Origin: Oceanobacillus senegalensis
Lineage (GTDB): Bacteria; Bacillota; Bacilli; Bacillales; Amphibacillaceae
Direction: 5' to 3'
NCBI RefSeq assembly: GCF_900176885.1
Contig: NZ_LT839648.1
Location: 3,336,001-3,379,389 of the forward strand
DNA length: 43,389 bases
Shown here piece by piece: positions 33,930 to 42,494 of this stretch. The translations under genes and the position numbers were made by a program. Under the pieces are notes generated by a model, which made no database searches, was not told the DNA's origin, and saw only the letters and a list, made by a program, of their open reading frames with translations. The number at the start of each line of letters is the position of its first letter. Within the stretch, counting starts at the first letter, position 1.

Positions 33930-33970
33930 AGCACCCCTATCATCAACTGAAGGATTTGGGTGCTTTTTTT
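33930..33970 (+). terminator. Terminator of ROK gene 1
   Basis: AGCACCC (33930-33936) pairs with GGGTGCT (33958-33964) and is followed by a run of seven T. Confidence 0.82.
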
Positions 33971-34247
33971 ATGTTTTTTATAATGGGAATAATACTGTAC
34001 ACCTAATTTGTTCGGATATTGGTGTATTTAGCTCGTTCCAGAAATATCCTATGCTTGAAACTTAAGGATTGTATTTCTTAGCTCGCTATGGACACTTATG
34101 GTTGTCTCCTCATCTTCATTATACCCACAACGGGCGTTGGGATAGCCCTTATCTTGAACTTTTCCATCAAACGTCTAATCCCTGATTAGATTTATTTTAA
34201 TGCTCTCGCACATTTTATATATTTTGGGCAACAGAATGAACAAAGGA
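33971..34247. other. Gap between ROK gene 1 and gnd
   Basis: No gene that I can support. The minus strand stays open for about 40 codons (34060-34180) without start or recognisable similarity. It may be old coding debris. Confidence 0.4.
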
Positions 34248-34284
34248 AAAACGCCTAAAGGAAAAACCTCTAGACGTTTTTTTA
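34248..34284. terminator. Terminator after gnd
   Basis: AAACGCCTAAAGG, AAAAA and CCTCTAGACGTTT form a stem with two G-T or mismatched pairs, with a T run on the plus side and TTTTTCC on the minus side. It ends the uxaC-gnd operon. Confidence 0.75.
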
Positions 34285-34293
34285 TCTTGGATA

Positions 34294-35703
34294 TTAGAAC
34301 CATTCAGCGTGGAAAATACCTTCTTTATCTTTACGTTCAAATGTATGCGCACCAAAATAATCACGTTGTGCTTGAATTAAGTTGGCAGGTAAATCCTCAG
34401 AACGATAGCTATCATAATAGGCAATTGCACTTGAGAAGGTTGGTACTGGAATACCGTGTTTTGTAGCAACGGAAACAACCTCACGTAATGCAGATTGATA
34501 GTTCTCTACAATCTCTTTGAAATACGGGTCTAACATTAAGTTCGCAAGTTTTGGCTCATTATCAAATGCTTCTTTAATTTTTTGTAAGAAGTGAGCACGG
34601 ATAATACATCCACCGCGCCAAATCATAGCGATGTCACCGTATTTAAGGTCCCATCCATATTCTTCTGATGCTGCACGCATTTGTGCAAAACCTTGTGCAT
34701 AGGATGTAATCTTGCTCATATATAAAGCTTTACGAATGGCTTCAATAAGTTCTTTACGATCTCCCTCATATTTAACGGCTTCTGGTCCGCTTAATTCTTT
34801 GCTTGCTTTAATTCGTTCGTCTTTCAAGCTAGAGATAAAGCGTGCAAATACAGATTCCGTAATTAATGGAAGTGGTACACCTAAATCTAATGCATTTTTA
34901 CTTGTCCATTTACCAGTACCTTTTTGGCCAGCTTTATCTAAGATAACCTCAACAAGCGGTTTACCTGTATCATCATCTTTTTTCGTGAAAATATCTGCAG
35001 TGATTTCAATAAGGTAACTATCTAGCTCACCTTTATTCCATTCCTTAAATACTTCATGTAGTTCGTCCGCTTCCATACCGAGTACATTTTTAAGAATATT
35101 ATATGCTTCAGCAATTAGTTGCATATCTCCGTATTCAATACCATTGTGAACCATTTTTACGAAGTGACCTGCACCATTTGGTCCAATGTAAGTAACACAT
35201 GGGTCCCCATCTACTTTAGCTGAAATAGCTTCAAAAATTGGAGCAACTAAGTCATATGCTTCTTTTTGACCACCAGGCATTAGAGACGGACCATTAAGTG
35301 CTCCTTCTTCCCCTCCAGAAACGCCTGTACCAATAAAGTGAATTCCGGATTCATCTAGTTTTTGATTGCGACGCATCGTATCTTCATATAAGGTGTTTCC
35401 ACCATCAATTAAGATATCGCCTTTTTCAAGATATGGCATGAGAGAATCAATAGTAGCATCTGTTGCTGGCCCAGCTTTAACCATCATCATAATTTTACGT
35501 GGTTTTTCTAAAGAGTTAACAAACTCTTCAATTGTTTCCGCACCAACAAAGTTTTTGCCTTTTGCTTCATTTTCAAGAAATTCCTGTGTTTTTGCATACG
35601 TACGATTAAATACCGCTACAGAGTTTCCTCTGCTCTCAATATTTAATGCTAAGTTTTTTCCCATTACCGCTAAACCGATAACACCTATTTGTTGTTTTGC
35701 CAT
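34294..35703 (-). CDS. gnd: 6-phosphogluconate dehydrogenase (decarboxylating)
   Basis: A 469-residue enzyme: [29 protein letters not shown] (Asn-Arg-Thr for NADP), [39 protein letters not shown] (catalytic Lys) and [20 protein letters not shown]. It oxidises 6-phosphogluconate to ribulose 5-phosphate and CO2. Length fits the GndA/YqjI type. The ATG at 35703 is seven bases after AAAGGA; the ATG at 35709 touches it. It lies 67 bases after uxaC without terminator, so both are one operon. Placing Gnd with glucuronate isomerase is a key hint that hexuronate carbon enters the pentose phosphate route as 6-phosphogluconate. Confidence 0.93.
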   Translation of the reverse strand: MAKQQIGVIGLAVMGKNLALNIESRGNSVAVFNRTYAKTQEFLENEAKGKNFVGAETIEEFVNSLEKPRKIMMMVKAGPATDATIDSLMPYLEKGDILIDGGNTLYEDTMRRNQKLDESGIHFIGTGVSGGEEGALNGPSLMPGGQKEAYDLVAPIFEAISAKVDGDPCVTYIGPNGAGHFVKMVHNGIEYGDMQLIAEAYNILKNVLGMEADELHEVFKEWNKGELDSYLIEITADIFTKKDDDTGKPLVEVILDKAGQKGTGKWTSKNALDLGVPLPLITESVFARFISSLKDERIKASKELSGPEAVKYEGDRKELIEAIRKALYMSKITSYAQGFAQMRAASEEYGWDLKYGDIAMIWRGGCIIRAHFLQKIKEAFDNEPKLANLMLDPYFKEIVENYQSALREVVSVATKHGIPVPTFSSAIAYYDSYRSEDLPANLIQAQRDYFGAHTFERKDKEGIFHAEWF

Positions 35704-35770
35704 AGTCATTTCCTTTCCAACATTATTTATATCTCATAATAATTGTTAATTGGAATACATTCAAGATTTT

Positions 35771-37177
35771 TTATTTTTCACCGATAGAGAAATAGCGTTT
35801 TGCATTATCATAACAGATATTTCTCACATATGTTTCCAATAACTTCATATCCTTCGGTGCTTTACCTTCTTCTACCCATGTTCCTAATAAGTTACACAAT
35901 ATTCTCCTAAAATATTCATGTCTTGGGAATGAGAGGAAGCTCCTAGAATCAGTTAACATTCCAATAAAGTTACTAATCAAGCCGATATTAGCCAGTGTTC
36001 TCATTTGGTCTTCCATTCCATCAATGGTGTCATTAAACCACCAAGCCGTACCAAATTGAACTTTACCTGGCACCTCGGCATTTTGGAAGTTGCCAGCCAT
36101 TGCAGCAAGAACATTGTTATCTCGAGAATTTAAGCTATATAAAACCGTTCTAGGAAGTTTATTATTTATATCCATCGCATTTAAGAGATTGGATAATTTA
36201 TCTGCTAGTAAACGATCACCAATAGAGTCAAACCCACTATCAGGTCCTAACAACTTAAACATTCTTGTACTGTTATTTCGTAATGGATTGATATGCAATT
36301 GCATAACCCATCCTTTATCAGCATACATTTCTCCTAATGAAACTAAGGTATATGTCTTAAACTGCTCTACTTCTTTTTCTGATAACGTTTCTCCTTTAAG
36401 TCGCTTCGCAAATATATCCGATACTTCCGATTTTGTTGCATCTTCAAAGAAGATAACATTGATACCATGGTCAGAGCTTCGACAGCCACGCTCATTAAAG
36501 AAATTCACCCTATTAGACAGGGCATCTAGAAAGGCATCATAATTTTCAATAGAAGAACCTACAGCCTTTTCAAGCTTTTCTACCCAGGATACGAAACCAT
36601 CCTTTTCAATCCCTAATCCACTATCCGGTCGGAATGACGGTGAAACCGTAAAGGACATATCCTCTTTTGCTAGGTCTTCATGAGCTCTTAAATCATCTGT
36701 TGGGTCATCTGTCGTACCAACAAATTCGACATTTTTACCTTTTAATAAGTTTCTAACGGACATTTCTGGTGAGGCTAGTTTCTCATTAGCTTCTTCCCAA
36801 ATTCTAGGTGCTGTCTCTTCGTCAAGTAGCTCGTCTATGTCAAAATAACGTAGTAATTCTAAATGTGTCCAATGGTAAAGAGGATTTCCAATGGTATTTG
36901 GAATAGTCTTAGCCCAGGCGAGGAACTTTTCGTAATCGCTTTTATTTCCTGTAATGTATTCTTCGCTAACCCCATTAGCTCTCATCCCACGCCATTTATA
37001 GTGGTCTCCACCTAACCAAACCTCTGCTAAATTACCAAAGTTTTTATCTTCTAAGATCTCATACTGATTGAGATGATTATGGTAATCAATAATTGGCAAA
37101 TTTTTTGCTGTGTTATGATATAGCTCTTTTGCTGTTTCGTTGTAAAGCAAAAAGTCATCGGTTATGAACGTTTTCAT
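35771..37177 (-). CDS. uxaC: Glucuronate (uronate) isomerase UxaC
   Basis: A 468-residue amidohydrolase-superfamily protein: metal motif IIDYHNHLNQYEI (HxH), NLAEVWLGGDHYKWRGMRANG, NVEFVGTTDDPTDDL, FRPDSGL, MQLHINPLRNNSTRMF and MLTDSRSFLSFPRHEYFRR. It interconverts D-glucuronate and D-fructuronate (and D-galacturonate and D-tagaturonate), the first step of hexuronate breakdown. The ATG at 37177 follows GGTGGATAAC; the frame continues upstream to 37210 without ribosome binding site. It is divergent from ROK gene 2, with a shared ROK-type operator at 37321-37337. It is first in a two-gene operon with gnd. Confidence 0.95.
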   Translation of the reverse strand: MKTFITDDFLLYNETAKELYHNTAKNLPIIDYHNHLNQYEILEDKNFGNLAEVWLGGDHYKWRGMRANGVSEEYITGNKSDYEKFLAWAKTIPNTIGNPLYHWTHLELLRYFDIDELLDEETAPRIWEEANEKLASPEMSVRNLLKGKNVEFVGTTDDPTDDLRAHEDLAKEDMSFTVSPSFRPDSGLGIEKDGFVSWVEKLEKAVGSSIENYDAFLDALSNRVNFFNERGCRSSDHGINVIFFEDATKSEVSDIFAKRLKGETLSEKEVEQFKTYTLVSLGEMYADKGWVMQLHINPLRNNSTRMFKLLGPDSGFDSIGDRLLADKLSNLLNAMDINNKLPRTVLYSLNSRDNNVLAAMAGNFQNAEVPGKVQFGTAWWFNDTIDGMEDQMRTLANIGLISNFIGMLTDSRSFLSFPRHEYFRRILCNLLGTWVEEGKAPKDMKLLETYVRNICYDNAKRYFSIGEK

Positions 37178-37320
37178 GTTATCCACCTTTCCATTCTTAC
37201 TCCGCGTCATCCTTTATTATCGTACGCTTTCCACCTTTTGATTCATCTGCCTTCTAATTACTATGTCTAATTTTCCATAAATGGAGGAAAACTATAAGAT
37301 AATATCCCATAAAATAAACA

Positions 37321-37337
37321 TTTGTTTACTAAACAAA
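37321..37337. promoter_or_regulatory. ROK/XylR-type operator between uxaC and ROK gene 2
   Basis: TTTGTTT and AAACAAA are perfect seven-base arms around ACT. It lies 144 bases from each start and can control both divergent genes. Confidence 0.7.
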
Positions 37338-37481
37338 CAATATTACATATACTATAATAAATGCTAATGTTCCTTAATTCAAGCAAAAACAGTGCTTAAT
37401 TATTTTCTAAACAGACTTCCTTCCCTATTCTTTCTTTAAATGAATGGGAATGGAGGTTTTGTGATTTTGGGAGGAAACGAC

Positions 37482-38663
37482 TTGAAAACCGGAGATGCAA
37501 GCTATATCAAACAGCTAAATCGCAAAATTTTAATAAAGGAAATTATAAAAAACGTATCATTATCTAGAAGTGACCTAGCACGAATTACCGGCTTGAATAA
37601 AGCAACGGTATCTGCGCAAGTTCATGATTTTTTAAAAGAACAAATTGTTGTGGAGGAATATGATAGCGAATCCGTCAATCGAGGTAGAAGACCTATCAAA
37701 TTAGAGATAAATGGACAGGCTGGCTACAGTATTGGGATAGATATCAACACAACTGCTATTTTTGTATTGTTTATGAATCTTAAGGGAGAAACCATCGATA
37801 CCAAAAAGATACATCTTAAACATGATGACCTTAATCAAGTAATTACTCAACTCATACAAGAGTTAACGCCAATGGTAAAATCATTTAACCAACAATTTCA
37901 TCCACTTGGTCTTATCGGAATGAGTGTCGGAATTCATGGCATTGTAAATAACAAAGAGGAGATTATCTTTACCCCTAATCAAAAATGGTCCAATATAACA
38001 ATTAAAGAAGAACTGGAAAATGCATTTAATACCTCTGTTTATGTTGATAATAACGCCAATTTAAGTGTATTTGCTGAACAGGTCTTTGATGAGCATATAT
38101 CAGACCTTTTCTGTATAACTCTCTATGCAGGAATTGGATTGGGTATTATAAATGAAAATAGAATTTATCGTGGATATCAAGGGTTTGCTGGAGAAATCGG
38201 CCATATGGTTGTAGAAACCCATGGTAAACAATGTCCATGCGGGAATAAAGGTTGCTGGGAATTGTATGCTTCTGAAAGGGCCTTAATGGATGCATTACAA
38301 AATAATAATCCCCCTATTTCCCTTCAAGATGCGATAAATAAACATAGCACGGATCATTTAGATGTCATGGATAATTACTTTGAATACTTGGCTGCAGGAC
38401 TCAATAATGTTATCAATATCTTTAATCCTGAAAAGGTAATACTAAATGGTTCCATAATAAATGGAAATTCCCCATTCATTATGGACATTACGAAAAGACT
38501 AAAATCTAAAATGAATAATTATAGAGAAATTAGAGCCTCCAAGCTTGGAGAATATTCCTGTGTCCTTGGCGGGGCAGCATTAGTCATAAAGAACTTCTTT
38601 GATATAGATACAATTGATTTTACTGCACACGACAACTTAATTGCTTTTAAACATGACATATGA
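37482..38663 (+). CDS. ROK-family (XylR-like) transcriptional regulator 2
   Basis: A 393-residue ROK repressor paralogous to the product at 32687. The N-terminal winged helix is LSRSDLARITGLNKATVSAQ. GRRPIKL, GIDINTTAIFVL, NNANLSVFAE and the zinc motif GFAGEIGH...CPCGNKGCWELYAS follow. The start is placed at TTG 37482, seven bases after GGAGG; this gives MKTGDASYIKQLNR, matching the start of ROK protein 1. An in-frame ATG at 37440 would add 14 unrelated residues. It is divergent from uxaC and likely controls it and itself. Confidence 0.9.
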   Translation: MKTGDASYIKQLNRKILIKEIIKNVSLSRSDLARITGLNKATVSAQVHDFLKEQIVVEEYDSESVNRGRRPIKLEINGQAGYSIGIDINTTAIFVLFMNLKGETIDTKKIHLKHDDLNQVITQLIQELTPMVKSFNQQFHPLGLIGMSVGIHGIVNNKEEIIFTPNQKWSNITIKEELENAFNTSVYVDNNANLSVFAEQVFDEHISDLFCITLYAGIGLGIINENRIYRGYQGFAGEIGHMVVETHGKQCPCGNKGCWELYASERALMDALQNNNPPISLQDAINKHSTDHLDVMDNYFEYLAAGLNNVINIFNPEKVILNGSIINGNSPFIMDITKRLKSKMNNYREIRASKLGEYSCVLGGAALVIKNFFDIDTIDFTAHDNLIAFKHDI

Positions 38664-38810
38664 CCTATAAACACAAGCTCATTTTCATCGAATGATACAC
38701 AAGCCCTTACTTAATGGTCCTCCGTTAAGTTCCTTTAGTCGATGTAGATTACGAGGCCTGAAATCTATCTGGAAATGAAAACTGGACGTAACCTTTTTAT
38801 ACCTCTTTTA

Positions 38811-38844
38811 ATAGATACCCTTTTAATTGGGTGTCTATTTTTTT
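38811..38844 (+). terminator. Terminator of ROK gene 2
   Basis: ATAGATACCC and GGGTGTCTAT form a ten-pair stem around TTTTAATT, followed by seven T. Confidence 0.85.
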
Positions 38845-38898
38845 AAAATTTTTCCCGGTTATTGTTGATATTTATTCAGTATTCAAGTATTATTATTG

Positions 38899-38923
38899 TT
38901 AGTTTGTTTACCAAACAAACTAA
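38899..38923. promoter_or_regulatory. ROK/XylR-type operator upstream of TRAP system 2
   Basis: TTAGTTTGTTT and AAACAAACTAA are perfect 11-base arms around ACC. This copy is nearly identical to the known Bacillus xyl operator pattern (TTAGTTTGTTT...AACAAACTAA). It is 228 bases upstream of dctP. Confidence 0.8.
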
Positions 38924-38924
38924 A

Positions 38925-38938
38925 TGAAAGCCCATACA
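38925..38938. promoter_or_regulatory. Weak cre-like site upstream of TRAP system 2
   Basis: TGAAAGCCCATACA matches cre at 12 of 14 positions, with the central CG lost. It is two bases from the ROK-type operator. Confidence 0.3.
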
Positions 38939-39042
38939 GACTTCTATACTGCATTCTCTGCATTAGACTAATGCTATTTAAATCATTTTAATTTGGAATA
39001 CGTAATATACTTTAGATTACATTTCAATTATTTGTATCGAAA

Positions 39043-39068
39043 TTCTTATAGTAGACAAACTATAAGAA
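39043..39068. promoter_or_regulatory. Perfect inverted repeat in the dctP leader (system 2)
   Basis: TTCTTATAGT and ACTATAAGAA are perfect ten-base arms separated by AGACAA, 83 bases before the dctP start. The sequence is unlike the ROK-type operators, so it may bind another regulator or fold in the mRNA. Confidence 0.4.
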
Positions 39069-39150
39069 AAATCAATATGCTCATTACGCACCTTTTAATA
39101 CAATTATATAACTCCTTTTACTGTAGGAGAATAATTCGGGGAGGACCATT

Positions 39151-40149
39151 ATGAGAAAATCTTTAATAACATTATTTATATTGTTCTTACTTGTCGGATG
39201 CCAGAATGCTTCCGGACAAACGAATGATGTAATTGAACTTAAACTCGCACATAACCAAACACTGGATCACCCTGTCCATCTATCCTTAACGGAGTTCGGA
39301 AGGTTAGTAGAAGAAAAATCAAATGGGAAAATGAAAGTAACTCTCTTTCCTAATGGTCAATTAGGAAGCGAGCGTGAAGTTATCGAATTAACGCAAACTG
39401 GTGCTGTTGATTTCTCAAAAGTAAGCGCTAGCGCATTGGAGGGCTTTTCCAAGGATTATTCTATTTTTAGTCTTCCCTACGTTTTCGAGGATTACGACAC
39501 ATTTCAGAAAGTAATGAACAACCCTAAGGTAACAGAAACACTTTATCAGCAAACAAGAAATAATGGGTTCATTGGGCTAACCTATTATAATGCGGGTGAG
39601 CGAAATCTCTATACAAAAGATAGAGAAGTAAGAAATGTTTCAGACATGGAGGGACTAAAGGTACGAGTTCAGCCAAGTCAGACAAGTGTACAAATGATTG
39701 AATCCTTTGGTGGTGTACCTACAGCTATGGCTTACGGTGAAGTATATACTGCCTTACAATCCGGAGTAATCGATGCTGCTGAGAATAATGAAACTGCATT
39801 AGTTGGAAATAACCACGGGGAAGTCGCCAAATATTATATGTATACAGGCCACCAAATTGTTCCTGATATGTTAATTATGAATGCAAAGAAATTTGATCAG
39901 TTAACGGACGAACAAAAATCAATCATAAAGGAAGCAGCCAAGGAATCTACTTCCTATCACGAAGTTGTTTGGGAAAAAAGTATAAAGGAACAGACAGAAA
40001 TAGCAAAAAAAGAGATGGGTGTAGAGTTTGTAGAAGTCGACAAAACCTCATTTATTCAGGCTGTAGAGCCACAGCATGAACAATTCTCATCCCATGAGGA
40101 GACAGCAGATATTTATCAACTAATCCAGGAGGCGATACAAAATGAATAA
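39151..40149 (+). CDS. dctP: TRAP transporter solute-binding lipoprotein, DctP family (system 2)
   Basis: A 332-residue lipoprotein with lipobox LVGC (Cys17). DctP motifs: LKLAHNQTLDHPVHLSL, LGSEREVIELTQTGAVDFSKV, FIGLTYYNAGERNLYT, LKVRVQPSQTSVQM (ligand Arg) and YGEVYTALQSGVIDAAENN. It is a clear paralog of the system 1 protein but well diverged. GGGGAGG precedes the ATG. Its stop overlaps the dctQ start by eight bases. Sugar acids are the likely ligands from context. Confidence 0.92.
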   Translation: MRKSLITLFILFLLVGCQNASGQTNDVIELKLAHNQTLDHPVHLSLTEFGRLVEEKSNGKMKVTLFPNGQLGSEREVIELTQTGAVDFSKVSASALEGFSKDYSIFSLPYVFEDYDTFQKVMNNPKVTETLYQQTRNNGFIGLTYYNAGERNLYTKDREVRNVSDMEGLKVRVQPSQTSVQMIESFGGVPTAMAYGEVYTALQSGVIDAAENNETALVGNNHGEVAKYYMYTGHQIVPDMLIMNAKKFDQLTDEQKSIIKEAAKESTSYHEVVWEKSIKEQTEIAKKEMGVEFVEVDKTSFIQAVEPQHEQFSSHEETADIYQLIQEAIQNE

Positions 40150-40627
40150 AGTAAAAGAAGTAGTAGACAAGATTCTACTTAGCCTCTCATCCATATTAAT
40201 TATTGCAATGGTTGTCCTATCTATATGGCAAGTTTTAGCTAGATATGTATTAAATATATCTTCACCAGGAACAGAGGAATTAACAAGATATATGCTTATC
40301 TGGTTTGGGCTAACATCTGCCGCTTATGTATTCGGTGCCAAAAAGCATATTGCCATTTTATTTTTTAGAGAAAAGTTTAATCCGAAAATCCAACGGGTCA
40401 TTGAAAGAACCGTGGACATTTTAGTTATCTTAACTGCGGTGATTCTTATGGGTTATGGAGGGATAAAAGTAGTTATGCTTACCACTACTCAATCAGCTGC
40501 AGCAACGGGTATTTCAATGGCTCTCGTATACTTGTCCTTACCAGTAAGTGGGCTGTTTACTATCTTTTATACCATTCATAGCATGATTTCAAATGAGACA
40601 AGAGAAAACGAGGAGGTGGGAGTATAA
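40142..40627 (+). CDS. dctQ: TRAP transporter small permease, DctQ family (system 2)
   Basis: A 161-residue protein with four membrane segments: LSIWQVLARYVLNISSPGTE, ELTRYMLIWFGLTSAAYVFG, KHIAILFFREKF and a Gly-rich third segment. It pairs with the DctM that follows; its stop and the dctM ATG overlap as TAATG. Its ATG lies inside the end of dctP, with a GGAGG nine bases before. Confidence 0.9.
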   Translation: MNKVKEVVDKILLSLSSILIIAMVVLSIWQVLARYVLNISSPGTEELTRYMLIWFGLTSAAYVFGAKKHIAILFFREKFNPKIQRVIERTVDILVILTAVILMGYGGIKVVMLTTTQSAAATGISMALVYLSLPVSGLFTIFYTIHSMISNETRENEEVGV

Positions 40628-41922
40628 TGACAGCTATAGCAGGAACTATTTTATTTGTTAGCTTTATTCTATTACTTTTAATTGGTGCTCCCATTGCGAT
40701 TGCCATTATATTAAGTTCCGTATTTACCTTTTTAACCGTACTACCATTTGATGTAGCAATTATGACATCAGCACAGCGCATGATCACTGGAATTGATAAT
40801 TTTACGATGTTAGCTATTCCCTTATTTGTACTAGCTGGTATCATTATGAATAATGGAGGGATTGCCTTCCGACTAGTTAATTTCGCAAAAGTTTTAGTTG
40901 GGAAATTACCAGGTTCACTCGCACATACTAACGCAGTTGGTAATATGCTATTTGGTAGTATTGCAGGTTCTAGTGTAGCATCGGCTGCTGCAATGGGACG
41001 TATTATGGGACCAATGCAAGAGAAGCAGGGATACGACAAAACCTATTCAGCTGCTGTTAATATTGCCTCCGCTCCAACTGGATTAATTATCCCACCGAGC
41101 TCTGTGCTAATTGTTTATTCCTTAGTTAGTGGTGGTACATCTGTTGCAGCATTATTCATGGCTGGTTACGTCCCTGGTATCTTATGGGGCCTCGCGGTAA
41201 TGGCTGTTGCCTATTTTATGGCTAAAAAAAGGAGCTATCCTGTTTCTACCTTACCAGGGGTTAAGGATATCTTTTATATTGTTATTAGTGCCATACCAAG
41301 TTTGTTATTAATTGTCATTGTGATTGGTGGAATTGTTGCAGGAATTTTTACAGCAACAGAAGGTGCAGCAGTTGCTGTTCTGTACTCAACCATTTTAGCA
41401 GTCATTTACAAAGGATTAAAATGGAAGGATATCCCTGTTATATTAAAAGAGACAATTGAAATTACAGGTATGATTCTTTTCTTGATAACATCATCTGCAT
41501 TATTTTCACTTGTTATGTCTTATTTAGGTTTACCAACAGCAATTAGTAATGCCCTTTTATCAATTACAGATAATCAAATTGGTATATTGTTAATCATGAT
41601 ATTAATTCTATTACTTGTTGGAACATTCATGGACATTACACCAGCAGTATTAATTTTTACACCAATCTTTTTACCTGTTGCACAAACATTTGGAATGGAT
41701 CCTGTACACTTTGGAATGGTTCTATGTTTCGCGCTTTGTATCGGGAATATGACACCTCCTGTTGGTAGTGCATTATTCGTTGGGACATCTATAGCAGGTG
41801 TTAGAATTGAACAAGTAATTGGTACTTTAATACCATACTTTGCAGCGGTCATTGTGGTATTATTGCTAGTCACATTTATTCCACAATTATCACTGTTCTT
41901 ACCAGACTTCTTTAATTTATAA
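40627..41922 (+). CDS. dctM: TRAP transporter large permease, DctM family (system 2)
   Basis: A 431-residue protein with 11-12 membrane segments; motifs IPLFVLAGIIMNNGGI, FGSIAGSSVASAAAMG, IPPSSVLIVYS, GTFMDITPAVLIFTPIFLPV and MTPPVGSALFVGTSI. It is the energised membrane subunit of the second TRAP importer. A strong terminator follows. Confidence 0.92.
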   Translation: MTAIAGTILFVSFILLLLIGAPIAIAIILSSVFTFLTVLPFDVAIMTSAQRMITGIDNFTMLAIPLFVLAGIIMNNGGIAFRLVNFAKVLVGKLPGSLAHTNAVGNMLFGSIAGSSVASAAAMGRIMGPMQEKQGYDKTYSAAVNIASAPTGLIIPPSSVLIVYSLVSGGTSVAALFMAGYVPGILWGLAVMAVAYFMAKKRSYPVSTLPGVKDIFYIVISAIPSLLLIVIVIGGIVAGIFTATEGAAVAVLYSTILAVIYKGLKWKDIPVILKETIEITGMILFLITSSALFSLVMSYLGLPTAISNALLSITDNQIGILLIMILILLLVGTFMDITPAVLIFTPIFLPVAQTFGMDPVHFGMVLCFALCIGNMTPPVGSALFVGTSIAGVRIEQVIGTLIPYFAAVIVVLLLVTFIPQLSLFLPDFFNL

Positions 41923-41927
41923 GCTGT

Positions 41928-41961
41928 AAAAAAACCACCTTGTTATTTGGGTGGTTTTTTT
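41928..41961 (+). terminator. Terminator of TRAP system 2
   Basis: AAAAAAACCACC and GGGTGGTTTTTTT flank a ten-base loop, six bases after the dctM stop. Confidence 0.88.
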
Positions 41962-42027
41962 GTTCTAATCTATTTTGTGCTTTAATCCAATTCAGGTAAA
42001 TAGATGTGTATGAGGGTGGATTCAACT

Positions 42028-42328
42028 ACCCGATATTATAAACAGCAGAAATGCAACCGGTCTGCAATAATACTAATAGGAATAATCTCCATGCATGTTG
42101 AACGGCTTATTTTAAGCTAGGGCTCATACCCATAATAATTACCTCCACTTTTTCTCCCTCTTCTTGTAAATACCTTTTTACAGATCAATCAGGAGGAACA
42201 TCCAAAGGCTCACCAGGCTTTCCATATAGATAGTGGTTTGATATATCCTTGAGAAAAGAGTCCTCTATCTCCTCTGTTTTCGTTATTTTCATTTCTTCTA
42301 ATCCAGGTAATTTCATGTTAAAATACAT
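42028..42328 (-). pseudogene. Decayed ISL3-family transposase
   Basis: The minus strand starts MYFNMKLPGLEEMKITK, the typical ISL3-family N-terminus. After 47 codons there is a TGA. The same frame then reads RYLQEEGEKVEVIIMGMSPS, an internal part of the DDE domain, and meets another stop. One frame over follows IIADRLHFCCL, matching the ISL3 motif IIADRFHFCRY. So the gene has lost a large internal part (zinc ribbon and more), has stop codons and a frameshift, and ends early. It is a remnant without activity. Confidence 0.8.
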
Positions 42329-42330
42329 AT

Positions 42331-42401
42331 ACACGCAACTCCTATCCACTTGTTTCTCGTCAATTCAAGTTTAAAGGATATAGGAGCTTGCGTGTTTTTT
42401 T
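42331..42401. repeat. Inverted repeat with T run beside the ISL3 remnant
   Basis: ACACGCAACTCCTATCC (42331-42347) and GGATATAGGAGCTTGCGTGT (42376-42395) form a stem with a 28-base loop, followed by TTTTTT. It starts two bases upstream of the transposase ATG. It probably belonged to the insertion sequence as a leader terminator that shields it from outside transcription. Clear IS ends and target duplication are not visible. Confidence 0.55.
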
Positions 42402-42449
42402 ATGCTTAAATTTTATTAAAACCCCAACATATATTTTAGAGCCATAATA

Positions 42450-42486
42450 AAGAAGATAACCCAGATGACTCTTGGGTTATCTTCTT
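42450..42486. terminator. Terminator of the dihydrolipoamide dehydrogenase gene
   Basis: AAGAAGATAACCCA and TGGGTTATCTTCTT form a perfect 14-pair stem, eight bases after the stop codon. The end of the stem itself is the T-rich part on the minus strand. Confidence 0.82.
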
Positions 42487-42494
42487 AATTTAAA

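Larger units (their letters stand above)
38664..39150. other. Region between ROK gene 2 and TRAP system 2
   Basis: No gene supported. It holds the ROK gene 2 terminator (38811-38844), a perfect ROK-type operator (38899-38923), a cre-like box (38925-38938) and a ten-pair inverted repeat (39043-39068). The stretch 38670-38800 carries nothing I can name. Confidence 0.5.

Noticed and set aside
34060..34180. About 40 open codons on the minus strand between ROK gene 1 and gnd
   Set aside because: No start, no ribosome binding site and no recognisable similarity; too short to call.
34200..34466. Plus-strand open frame of 88 codons over the end of gnd
   Set aside because: It crosses the gnd terminator and runs antisense into a strongly conserved gene; no start signal.
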